Assembly: GCF_032854445.1 (NCBI RefSeq)
Contig: NC_088303.1
Span: 35,817,265-35,881,264, forward strand
Direction: 5' to 3'
Length of the DNA stretch: 64,000 nucleotides
DNA from: Liolophura sinensis
Taxonomy: Eukaryota; Mollusca; Polyplacophora; Chitonida; Chitonidae
Shown here one piece after another: positions 1 through 10,140 of this stretch. Below the pieces are notes generated by a model. The model saw only the letters and a list, made by a program, of their open reading frames with translations, had not been told where the DNA came from and searched no databases. Positions within the stretch are counted from its first letter, which is position 1; every line of letters starts with the position of its first letter. Both the position numbers and the translations under genes were made by a program.

Positions 1-60
1 TACTTGCGCAAGCGCTGTACAAGGCTTATGCTCAGTAAGACAAGGATTCTTTAATTTAAT

Positions 61-2340
61 TCTTTGCCGAACACAACCAGGCCTTGTTTGCCTGACCCAA
101 CCAACCCTTGTTTGCTTGACACAACCAGGCCTTGTTTGCCTGACCCAACCAATCCTTGTTTGCTTGACACAACCAGGCCTTGTTTGCCTGACGCAACCAA
201 TCCTTGTTTGCCTACAAAACCTGGCCTTGTTTGCCTGACCCAACCAATCATTGTTTGCTTGACACAACCAGGCCTTGTTTGCCTGACCCAACCAGGCCTT
301 GTTTGCCTGACCCAACCAGGCCTTGTTTGCCTGCAAAACCTGGCCTTGTTTGCCTGATCCAACCAATCCTTGTTTGCCTGCAAAACCTGGCCTTGTTTGC
401 CTGACCGAACCAATCCTTGTTTGCCTGACACAACCAGGCCTTGTTTGCCTGACACAACCAGGCCTTGTTTGCCTGACCTAACCAATCCTTGTTTGCTCGA
501 CACAACCAGGCCTTGTTTGCCTGACCCAACCAATCCTTCTTTGCCTGCAAAGCCTGGCCTTGTTAGCCTGATTCAACCAGATTTTGTTTGCTTGACATAA
601 CCAGGCCTTGTGTGCCTAACACAACCAGGCCTTGTGTGTCTGACACAAACATGTTTTGTTTGCAGAACACAACCAGGTTTTGCTTTCCTGACATATCCAG
701 GCCTTGTTTGCCTGACCCAACTAATCCTTGTTTGCCTGCAAAACCTGGCCTTGTTTGCCTGACCCAACCAATCCTTGTTTGCTTGACACAACCAGGCCTC
801 GTTTGCCCGACACAATCAGACCTTGTTTTGCCTTACACAACCAAGTTTTTTTGCCTGTTCAACCAGGTTATGTTTTCCTGGCACAACCAGATTTTGTTTG
901 CCTGACACAACCAGATTTTGTTTGCTTGACATAACCAGGCCTTGTGAGCCTGACACAACCAGGCCTTGTGTGCCTGACACAAACATGTTTTGTTTGCCGA
1001 ACACAACCAGGTTTTGTTTTCCTGACACATCCAAGCCTTGTTTGCTTGACCCAACCAATCCTTGTTTGCCTGACACAGCCAGACGTTGTTTGCCTGACCC
1101 AACCAATCCTTGTTTGCCTTCAAAACCTGGCCTTGTTTGCCTGACCCAACCAATCCTTGTTTGCTTGACACAACCAGGCCTTGTTTGCTTGACACAACCA
1201 GGCCTTGTGTGCCTGACACTATTAGACCTTGTTTGCCTGACACCACCAATCCTTGTTTGCTCGACACAACCAGGCCTTCTGTGCCTGACATAACCAGGCC
1301 TTGTGTGCCTGACGCAACCATGTTTTGTTTGCCTGACACAACCAAGTTTTGCTTTCCTGACACAACCAGATTTTGTTTGCCTGATACAACCAGATTTTGT
1401 TTGCTTGACATAACCAGGCCTTGTGAACCTGACACAACCAGGCCTTGTGTGCCTGACACAACCAAGTTTTTTTTTTGCCTGATATAACCAGGTTTTGTTT
1501 TCCTGACACAATCAGGCATTGTTTGCCTGACACAACCAAGCCTTGTGTGCCTGACACAACCAGGCCTTGTTTGCCTGACACAACCAGGTTTTGCTTTCTT
1601 GACACATCCAGGCCTTGTGTGCCTGACACAACCAGGTTTTGATTTCTTGACACATCCAGGCCTTGTTGCCTGACCCAACCAACCCTTGTTTGCTTGACCC
1701 AACCAATCCTTGTTTGCTTGACACAACCAGACCTTGTTTGCCTGAGGCAACCAGGCCTTGTTTGCTTGACACAACAAGGCCTTGTTGCTAAACACAACCA
1801 GGCCCTGTTGGTAGACACAAACCAGCCTTGTTTGCCTGACACAACCAGGCCTTGTTTCCCTGACACAACCAGGCCTTGTTGCTAGACACAACCAGGCCTT
1901 GTTGCTAGACACAACCAGGCCTTATTGCTAGACACAACCCAGCCTTGTTTGCCTGACGCAACCTGGCCTTGTTTGCTTGACACAACCAGACCTTGTTTCC
2001 CTGACACAACCAGACCTTGTTTCCCTGACACAACCAGACCTTGTTTCCCTGACATCACCAGACCTTGTTTCTGTGACGCAACCAGGCCTTGTTGCTAGAC
2101 ACAACTGGACCTTGTTTCTGTGACACAACCAGGCCTTGTTTCCCTGACACAACAAATCCATGTTGTCTGACACAATCATTTTTTGTTTTGTTTTTTTGGG
2201 CCTGACACAACCAAATTTTGTTTGCCTCATGCAGCCAATCCTTCTTTGCCTAACACAAGCTTTGTTAGGCTTTGTTTGCCTGACACAACTAGGCCTTGCT
2301 TGCCTGACACAACCAGGCTTTTCTTGTGTGACACAACCAG
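61..2340. repeat. 24-base minisatellite, about 95 units, intronic
   Basis: A tandem array has unit core CCTTGTTTGCCTGACA followed by CAACCAGG, for a period of 24. Variants include CCAATCCTTG, AAACCTGG, CAGATTTTG and a 23-base form with TTGCTAGACAC that clusters at about 1780-1940. The array ends gradually: degenerate units (AACCAGGTTTTG) still appear near 2600, beyond the SINE at 2350. Because 24 is a multiple of three and the unit has no stop in five of six frames, long open frames arise on both strands. They are octapeptide repeats such as QANKAWLC (minus) and CLPDTTRP (plus). I treat these as non-coding by-products. The array sits in the intron preceding the DHRS1-like exon at 2716. Confidence 0.95.
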
Positions 2341-2349
2341 CTTTTTGTT

Positions 2350-2485
2350 CCTCTTCGGCATACATGGGAAGGTCTGGCTGCAACCTGTGGATGGTCCTGG
2401 GTTTGCTTCACCGGGTTTCGTCCCATTGTATAAGTGAAATATCCTTGAGTAGGGCATAAAAAAACAAACAAATAAATAAATAAAT
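2350..2485 (+). mobile_element. Family A SINE, 5'-truncated
   Basis: The sequence runs from the SINE body (CATGGGAAGGTCTGGCTGCA, then a GGATGGTCCTGGG segment) through GTATAAGTGAAATATCCTTG to an AAAT-type tail at about 2465-2485. It is the same body as the full copy at 37330-37585, in the opposite orientation. The tRNA-like head is missing. It interrupts the decaying end of the 24-base minisatellite, so it inserted after that part of the array existed. Confidence 0.8.
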
Positions 2486-2715
2486 CAACTAGGCTCTGTT
2501 TTGTTTTGTTTTTCTATGAGACTACACGTGACCTTTGTTTGCTTTATGAAGCATGTCTTGTTTTCTGCACAAAATGATGCTTTTCTCCTTTTATGTAACC
2601 AGGTTTTGTTTTTCTTGATAGAAGCATACTTTGAATTTTTAGTGAAATTGTACTTTTTTCCTGATGTTTATTGTTCAGAACATGTACAACTCGACTGTAA
2701 TTGCTTCATTTCCAG

Positions 2716-2796
2716 ATCCTCACCTGATGAAGAAGTCTGGGCGAATCTTTCAAACTGGGCAGTTTGCAGAGGAAAATGGACTGAAGGATATTGATG
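2716..2796 (+). CDS. DHRS1: DHRS1-like penultimate coding exon (partial gene)
   Basis: This exon encodes 26 whole codons plus two split ones of a short-chain dehydrogenase/reductase, DHRS1 type, an NAD(P)H-dependent carbonyl/steroid reductase family reported at the endoplasmic reticulum in mammals. A pyrimidine-rich acceptor ending TTTCCAG lies just before 2716 and a GTGAGA donor starts at 2797. Both flanking introns are phase 1. The peptide contains PHLMKKSGRIF, then EENGLKDIDG. These match the human DHRS1 pattern in which an S-G-K strand is followed by a G-L-R-D-V-D-G motif about 65 residues from the C-terminus; that comparison is from memory. The Rossmann cofactor site and the catalytic Ser-Tyr-Lys are encoded upstream, outside the window, so activity cannot be judged. 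The upstream intron holds the 24-base minisatellite. Confidence 0.85.
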
Positions 2797-3226
2797 GTGA
2801 GAATCAAAGGATATTGTTTATTAAGAAGATTATATGCACATTAAGTTACACATACAAGCAGGTGAAGTAAAACTATGCATAATATTATCTGTATTTAGTG
2901 AATTCAGTGATTCTCATTAGTTGTTATGTAATAACTGCTTTTAAATTAATATTGTTCAATTTTGGTAATATTTTGGGGGCAAGTTTATTTTTTGTAACCA
3001 AAGATCAAGTCGAAGAAGGAGCTTGCCCCATACATACCTAACAGTCTCCTTGATTTTGTTTGATGGTTGGTTTCCATGCAATAACACAATAATGTTGTGT
3101 GATTTTGATAAAATTTTGTGTGCAAATTCATTTTGTAGCCACTCAGGCCAAGTTACAAAATAAGTCAGCTCCATTCAAATTGGTTCTATGTCTCTGCTTC
3201 TTTTTTCTGTTTTTTTTTGCATACAG
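2797..3226 (+). other. Last intron of DHRS1-like gene
   Basis: This 430-base intron begins GTGAGAAT and ends in a long T-rich tract followed by GCATACAG. It is phase 1: it splits a glycine codon, with G at 2796 and GT at 3227-3228. It is AT-rich and carries no recognised repeat. The open frame on its minus strand (2956-3174) has no coding character and is ignored. Confidence 0.8.
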
Positions 3227-3360
3227 GTTCCACTCCTAGTAGCTTATTTCGGTTGTCAAACATACTAAGAACAGGTGGCTATACAAGGCTTGCAGCATGG
3301 GTTCCTAATTTTGTGAAGGTTCCCAGGTTTGTGATCTGGTTGTCTGGAAATAAATTATGA
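3227..3360 (+). CDS. DHRS1: DHRS1-like terminal coding exon with stop codon
   Basis: The last exon adds 43 residues and a TGA stop (3358-3360). Read in the phase set by the preceding exon, it continues without a break as G-STPSSLFRLSNILRTGG, then a tail containing LAAWVPNFVKVPR and ending VIWLSGNKL. The mammalian DHRS1 C-terminus has the same arrangement: an L-S-x-V-L stretch, a hydrophobic L-A-x-x-x-P-x-F-L-R-V-P-K segment and a W-I-I end a few residues before the stop. Length from the previous exon to the stop fits the family with no internal gap. The hydrophobic, basic tail fits membrane association, which is known for the family but not shown here. The two exons together give 71 residues of a protein usually near 310. 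Confidence 0.87.
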
Positions 3361-4125
3361 ACCCTTGATTTTGTCCATGACACAGCAGCAACTGTGGAAT
3401 TTGACTATGTGGTACATGTATGTTAATATTCTTTTTATTCAAATCCATCCGTATTATTTTACCAAAGTACCAAATATTACATGTGTATTGTGTACTGTAT
3501 TGGATCAGGTACAGTGTGGCTCATAAAAGTCTGGAAGCATAATTGTCTTATGTATTCTGAGGTCTGGTTGAAGGGAAACACATTTGAATTTATAATTTAT
3601 ATGGCTGACTGACCAGAAACAGTTCAAGTGGATTTCTTGTGTTATGAATTGATTTAGCATTTATCCATCTGTCATTGTTATATTATTCAAGACACTCTGG
3701 CTAATTTTATGTTTGTAAACTTTGTTTTTTTGTCTGAAGTTAATTTGTACAAAATGATGACTTGTTTTATTATGTGTTTTTTTTTTTGTAATAGATGTGT
3801 TTCTAGTTAGGGTTAGTGGTAAACATTAGGTCAATATTGAAAATGTTTGTGTCTTTGTGAGTATATCACAGTTTTGCCAGGGCCTAATTTTAGTGATGTG
3901 AAACCACTGCATACTATGCAATTTTGTTTACACAATCATGTATATTGGAGTACTTGGAGAAATATTCTACTTTCAATTTATTTCATTTTTCAGAAGTTTA
4001 AATGCAAATCATGCATTTTTGCCCTGGTTTCATGTATATGTACATGTTACTCTGTATTCTCGTCAGTTCCGTGAAATTTTTAAATATGTGGAGCGAACAA
4101 ATAAAACGATAACTGTTTAGTTTTT
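3361..4125 (+). other. Probable 3' UTR of DHRS1-like gene
   Basis: AT-rich sequence follows the TGA stop with no further splice-like coding segment. The first AATAAA downstream of the stop is at 4100-4105, followed within 30 bases by a T/G-rich stretch (about 4117-4128), which suits cleavage near 4120. Further AATAAA matches at 4282 and 4327 could serve as alternatives. The UTR extent is inferred from these signals only. Confidence 0.45.
4100..4105 (+). promoter_or_regulatory. Candidate poly(A) signal AATAAA
   Basis: This canonical hexamer lies about 740 bases after the DHRS1-like stop codon, with a T/G-rich element just downstream. In AT-rich DNA AATAAA also occurs by chance, so only its position supports it. 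Confidence 0.4.
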
Positions 4126-4129
4126 TGAT

Positions 4130-5760
4130 GGATCAATTTACTCGTGCACGTGCTTTTTTATATCTATCATACAATGATTCCATTACAAACTGCTGACTTT
4201 CCTCCTGAGTTGCCTCCCTTAGACCTTACACGTTTTAACTTGTTAACGTTGTACATGTATATATAGCATTTTGCTGATCCCAATAAATTTGTGTGATCTA
4301 TGAGCAATTGCTGACTACCGTAGTACAATAAAATATATGCAGGTCTCCTTTCAGGGTGCTCAGTGGTATGTCTACTGTTTGACAAATAACCAGTGTAACA
4401 GACGGAAATAACCACAAAAAAAAACTGGGCATATCAAAAAATAGCTGGAATAATTCAGGTCAGAGTCTGGGCCACGTGTCTTTAGCTGGTCTTCCCGGTT
4501 AAGGACAGATGACCAAATATGCCAGAGTGCTAACCGCTAATTGTTCCTAATCCTCTAGCTGGGAGTCAGTCCTTTACATAGACAGCTTACTGTAAGCATC
4601 CACTGGACTTGTATAGCCTATGTGGTTGTCCGGTGTGTAATTGTTTTATATTTAAACCACCTGGTGATAATAAAGCTAGGGTTTTCAGGGAAAAACGTCT
4701 ATTTAGCATATTAAGTACGTGGCACATGACATTGGCAGCTAGGCCTAACTACACTGTGCTTGTATTTGTCACAAACTTCTACACACGTCTGCCTGTATTC
4801 TGTCATTAGCCAGGTCAGAGTATTGGTAATTTAAGCTGGCTGCCGTAGTACACCACATTCCCTTATACAACTGCAGTCATTAACATAATAGCCTGATAAT
4901 AGGGAAGTTAGATATTTGTGAATTGTGGGAAGCCATTTGAGTTGCCACAAGTAGCCCGATAAGTCGGTATTTCTGTCCGGTAAGTCAAATGTTTGAAATG
5001 TTATATCACTGAAGCTATAGGCCGTACGCTGTAGGTCTGAGCACTTGAATAAGAGATGTAGCCTAGGCCTACATGACTTGCGTCCATCTACTGAGTACAA
5101 GTGTAATGTAAAGGTATATGTTGGCATACATAACAAAAAAGAAAAAAAAAGACTGACTCACTGACTCTCAGCCCCAAACTGATCAGTGGAACATCGTGTT
5201 CGAAACTATCTCTCGCTAATTTGTCTGCGGTTTTAAATACGGAGGTTTGTCCCTATAACGAATATAGGCTAAGTAGTCTAACTCCGAGCACGCCGTATTC
5301 CACCACCTGACCGCCGATCCCTATCGGTGTGTAAACACCAGAAAGATAAATAACTAAGCAAAAGTTAATCTGCCAGATTTTCTGTCCTCCAGCTCTTGAC
5401 CGTGCATTGCGGTCGCAGGTTCGAATTCAATTCTAGTTGGTTTTGTGCGTTGCTGGCAAGGGTCGCTGCTTTTTCCCCAGGCTATATCAGATTTCAGCCA
5501 CCCAAAAAGTGATTGCCGTCAAATGGACAAATAAATTATAAGTAGGTATATTTCAAAACTCACATCTATATTTTTTTCACCATCAGGACAGTAACGCGTG
5601 CAGATGCCGTCCTTGCAACGCTAGAATTACCTCACTGCTTGTAAAAGAGGGGAAAATCGCCAGTGCCAGACCTGAGTGCGATTTTACGACCTCAATTCCG
5701 GTCTGGTACACTCGGCCTGTATTTAAATCTCAGCTCATCAATCGTCGGCGCTGCATATAT
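4130..5760. other. Intergenic or intronic sequence, nothing recognised
   Basis: AT-rich unique-looking sequence. At about 5400-5450 a GGTCGCAGGTTCGAATTC stretch resembles a tRNA B box and may be an old SINE head, but no A box or tail is visible. The minus-strand open frame at 4831-5136 shows no family motif. Confidence 0.4.
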
Positions 5761-5767
5761 ATATATA

Positions 5768-5853
5768 TTTATTTATTTATTTATTTGATTGGTGTTTTAC
5801 GCCGTTCCCAAGAATATTTCACTTATACGACGGTGGCCAGCATTATGGTGGAA

Positions 5854-5855
<2 letters not shown>
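5768..5855 (-). mobile_element. Family A SINE fragment next to TA repeat
   Basis: On the plus strand it reads from a TTTA tract through GATTGGTGTTTTACGCCGT and CACTTATACGACGGTGGCCA to ATGGTGGAAGG, so the SINE sense is minus. Only the 3' end of the element remains. TA dinucleotides lie on both sides (about 5753-5767 and 5856-5932), which suggests insertion into a TA microsatellite. Confidence 0.8.

Positions 5856-5932
<77 letters not shown>
5856..5932. repeat. TA microsatellite
   Basis: About 38 TA units with a single G interruption near 5920. It directly abuts the SINE fragment. Confidence 0.97.
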
Positions 5933-7380
5933 CCTGTTCTAGATAGCTTCAATTTGTATAGTTTAAAATGTATAGTCTATTTTGTATATGTGTACTACAT
6001 AGAGAATAACCATGTAAGCCTTTAATTTATACATCTATATGCACTGACTATGTGCTACAAGACATTCTTGGAATCTCCTCATTTTCACAGTTACATTTAT
6101 ACCTCATGGACTAAAGAGTGTGTGTAAGGGACGGAAATTCCCAAATAAATGAAATCATTGCTTCATGCTTGTTGCCGTTTTTGAATAGTGAATCACTTCT
6201 GTGAAGGCCTAGAGAAAACAATGTGCCAAAGTTGTCCTAAAAATGACCTCTTTTCTACTATAAATAAAGACAGTGGAGTGCTGTTAGGGAATGCATTCGT
6301 GACGCATCTTTTGTGAGAGTATAACTGAGCCAAACTTCACACGGACTTCAAGCTCCGCGTTTTTGTTTTTTGTTTTGTTTTTTTTTTCTCAGTAATTGGA
6401 TATTTGTTGTTTCAGCATAAAGAGATTACAATTAAATGCGAATTTGGCCCATATAAACGCGTTCAGTTAAAGTAATGTCACAGGTTTATTCGACTTTCTC
6501 ATAGGAAGGCATGTCGTGCTGTAGCTTTCTCTAACGGCTTCATGTTTCCACGCTGTGTACGTAGTACATAGATTTTAGCTTATATTCTATCTATACGGCG
6601 TGTTTGAAAATCAGACAACCATTGACGTTTAAAATTTAATTTGAAACCCAAATCATACGTCTTTTCAATGAAGTTCAATATATGCTCTCGACCTAACGGC
6701 CTGAGGACTCGTATGTTGCATTCTTTATTTCTATATTGTTGTATATAGGCAACTGGAGAGCACTAGCAAGCCGACTTGAAGTTGTCTTAGCCATGCAATC
6801 AGTGATTAACCTGTTCGCAACTGCAAGTAACAACATGTTCTATAACGTCGATGCACTTTTAAAAAATCCGTTCCATGCAACGACGGTGTACTGTTTTCAA
6901 ATAAAGGTCTGTTGCAATATAAAAGACTACAGAATATAGAGAGTATATAAACACAGCCACAACACGAGTACAATGCAAGTATATGAGTCACCGGGGAAAT
7001 CCGGCCTCTTGTCGATTTACTCTCCACACCCATTGTCCAGCATGCAACTTGCTTTGCAATAATTAAGACGTCATCCGAAGAAATGAGTTCTTGGTGTCGA
7101 AACTAAGCTTATGGAGTTTAACATTTCGACCGTTATGAATTAGAAAAAAATGTTCTAATATGACCATCCTGCATATCAATGTGTAGAGCTTGGGTTGTTA
7201 CAAGTCACTGACCTATGGCAGCTTTGGTAGCGAGTATGATAGCTGAATATATAGACGACTGGCTAAAAGAAATAGAGTATATAATACTGTAGCTACATGT
7301 TTTATTATTCATGCGAAAATCTTCTTTAATGCTCATCTCACCTATGTTGAATTCGCTTTGTTTTCACCTCCAGTACTTTA

Positions 7381-7433
7381 GTCACGTGACCAAAGAGTAC
7401 ACCGGTGATTGGCTCATAGTAGCTATGACATCA
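7381..7433. promoter_or_regulatory. Candidate regulatory cluster: E-box palindrome, CCAAT box, CRE-like site
   Basis: GTCACGTGAC at 7381-7390 is a perfect 10-base palindrome of the bHLH/CLEAR type. ATTGG (inverted CCAAT) follows at about 7407 and TGACATCA, one base from a CRE, at about 7427. A second CCAAT lies near 7558. The clustering suggests a promoter or enhancer, but no adjacent exon was found, so this rests on motifs alone. Confidence 0.25.
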
Positions 7434-8394
7434 CTGCAAAACTACTATAATCAACTGAGTGTTGTATACTGGCTGTTCGGCTGAACAAACCCCGTCGCCA
7501 GCTATTCTCCACATCGGCTCGATCAATAACAGGAGGCCCTGGTATACTCCTGCTGACCAATGAAATCCAGCCTTCGCTGTTCAAACTTTAGCTTTGACTG
7601 ATTTCATTTTTATTTATTGAATTGCTTTATCATAGCGTACCTAAGAAATGTTCATTAAACACAACGGTGATCATGTTCATGAATGGGCGAAACTGTTAGG
7701 CTTCCACAGACATGTCAAAACCTAACTGACGACTTCTCATGACCAAATCTGATGTCAATAATCCACTTCTTCATATACTGTACGGAATGACGAAGAATGT
7801 GTAGATTAGCATTTCACAATTACACGATGGAGCACAGATGTTTTAACGTCAGACTGGAGTATTAATGAAGACATAAAACTCGCCCTATGACCATTTAGGT
7901 GATCAAATAAAGAAAACTCATAATCTTTTCTGGACTTACTCACAAGTTTTTAATATTAATGACTTCTTTTTAACATGCAGTTTATGACTGTAACATTTAT
8001 TCATGACTATTTAGGTTTTATTCATAACCTCGGGGACCCTGAATATGAAACTTAAATAAAACTCATTTTATGGCGGCGCTTTCGGTTGCCCAAATGTGCG
8101 CGATTTGGCTTACTTTGCACTGCTATATCTCGCTTGTGCAACGTCAAAAAAACAAAAAATATATGCTTTTTAAAATTCCTGGGTGATATAGTGTCGACTC
8201 ATGTATACATCCGGTCTAGTTTCTAATGGGACTGCTCAAACAGTCTTATGATGGATGACGGTAAATTATTGTCAACCAATATGGTGTGCAAGTCTGTACG
8301 TCACGCATGAGTATGTTTGTCACATAAAGTAACACACTGAAGGTCCTGGCATGGTTTATACCCCGCTCATTTAGCAATCGATTAAATCAATGGA

Positions 8395-8560
8395 GTTGTC
8401 ATACAGTTCGAGTCTCGGAACTTCTCTCTGTCCGATCTCCTGAATTTAGGCATGTACATTTATAACCCGTAAAGGCGACATCACGTCATGTGCCAGTCCT
8501 ATCATTTTGAAGAGATTTCACGCCGACAAGCGGGATTTCACATTACCTACATATAATTAA
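8395..8560 (+). repeat. Family D SINE-like fragment
   Basis: A B-box-like GTTCGAGTCTCGG at about 8406 is followed by a body that matches 23600-23690 at roughly 70 percent by eye. The shared blocks are a CAGTCCTATCATTTTGA stretch and GACAAGCGGGATTTCAC. Two diverged copies 15 kb apart indicate an old interspersed element. The tail is not clear. Confidence 0.5.
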
Positions 8561-9396
8561 CGTTTAACGTCACATTGCGCATTACATGAGCTGTGTCCCC
8601 ATATTTCCGACAGAGTAGACAAAGAACTGACTGTTCTGGCCATACACATATTCTTTGCAACTATATCACCCTTATAGAACCGAATTCTCCTGAGATTTGA
8701 ATCAAAGTAAAACACTTCAAACGTGCTAAGCCAAGTACATGGAGCTGGCATATATTGTGGCTCGCGATCACCAGTGTTACAAATATGCCAGTGACAACAC
8801 CTGGACACGTGTGTAGTATATATATACTCGCTCACACTGATGTATAGTGTTTGTCCAACGGCTTTGGTAAAGTACACTTCCGAGCTCAAATTCCAGTGAG
8901 TGGCAATGCTGATCAGTGAGCCGGCATACCACTGTTATACAGATCGCCTAGTTGGTTGGATTCGGACGTGCGTCTATGAATATACAGCCTGTAATATCAA
9001 CAGATCCACGTACCAACAGTTTCAGGCGTCGGACTTAGGCTGTATGTATAACCTACCGGAGCTCGGTATTCGCGGTACAGAATTCTGACAGTGGGTATAC
9101 TTTGAACGGATTTGTATATAAGTTTATATTATCAGATGTTTCCAGTTTCAATGAAGAACCGTAACCCTTTGTAGAGTGACAGCTCTCTGGAGTATATACT
9201 CTGAACTATATCGTATATGGACTAAAAAACTTTTTTGCGCCCTAGAGTTATACGTACGCTTGGAAATATCGGAGTGATTCTATACAATAATGGGCTGGTA
9301 CGAACAACATGTAATTTCTTAGCATTACGAGAAATATATAGGTAGCTAGAACATCAGACTCAATTTTGGGTTGACACAGAGATTTGATCATTTAAT

Positions 9397-9457
9397 AATT
9401 CCTATATGTGATTCACATAATTCCTATTTGTGATTCACATAATTCCTATACGTGATC
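9397..9457. repeat. 22-base tandem repeat, about 3 units
   Basis: The unit AATTCCTATATGTGATTCAC plus AT is repeated with starts at 9397, 9419 and 9441. The last unit is partial. Confidence 0.85.
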
Positions 9458-9949
9458 TTGCAGTTGTAACACGTCATGTAATTAGCCTTGTCACATGTAC
9501 GTCAGTGAGCATATATGTCGAGTAGACCGCTACTTGGTGAGGCTTGGCTGTTAGATCCCTCAAGTTCTGAACTCTTCCTTAATTCCATAAGCCTTGGTGA
9601 ACTACACCATCGTCGCGGAGTGGACAAAGTTGGTATAAACACAGATCAAAGATACAGCAGGTGTTTGTTTTTGTACATTAATTTTAGCTTCCGAATGGGA
9701 AACTGAAGATCCGGTTGTAACTGCGTGAGCAAAGGGATGTTACTCAACAAAATGTCCACCTACTCATCAAGACTTCAAAATCCGAAAGTATGCCATAGTG
9801 GTGTCAGTCGTCGTTGAGCAATCATGTTCTTCTGGAACATTACAGCTGTACTGTACCTAGCTAGAACTGACAATTTTTTAGGCCAAACCAGCGATTATCG
9901 GCAGGTCTATACAGTACACAATATCCTCAACCGATAGTTGAGGACACGT

Positions 9950-10140
9950 GACTAAGTAATTTATTTATTTACTTGATTGGTCTTTTACGCCGTAGGGGTG
10001 GGAGGAAAGCCGGCAGAGCCTGAGGGAAACCCGCAACCATTCGCAGGTTGCTGACAAATCTTCCCAGGTACGGCCGCATTGGTGGGAGACTCCTGGGTCA
10101 TTGCATCGTGTTGGCGGGCAAACCCCCTCGACTAAGTAAT
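9950..10140 (-). mobile_element. Family A SINE with perfect 11-base target-site duplication
   Basis: GACTAAGTAAT occurs at 9950-9960 and again at 10130-10140, exactly flanking the SINE body (9961-10129). On the plus strand the body starts with the TTTA tail and GATTGGTCTTTTACGCCGT, and ends in the head part containing GCATTGGTGGGAGACTCCTG. Compared with the copy at 37330 it lacks two internal blocks: the CACTTATACGACGG region and the segment after GTACGGCCG. It is therefore an internally deleted copy. SINE sense is minus. Confidence 0.92.

Larger units (their letters stand above)
5933..9390. other. Gene-poor sequence; a few possible sites
   Basis: No exon is recognised. It contains the site cluster at 7381-7433 and the family D SINE-like piece near 8395-8560, listed separately. 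A 38-codon frame starting ATGGCGGCG at 8071 has no known match that I can see and is too short to support. Confidence 0.4.

Noticed and set aside
51-1912. Long open frames on both strands (up to 359 codons)
   Set aside because: They are all within the 24-base satellite; openness follows from a period divisible by three and a stop-free unit, with units of mixed reading on both strands.
61-2340. CRISPR array
   Set aside because: Head-to-tail 24-base units with no unique spacers, in an intron of a eukaryotic gene.
5768-5855. Repeat with its start at the TTTA side
   Set aside because: Full copies show the tRNA-like head at the other end, so the TTTA side is the tail on the opposite strand.
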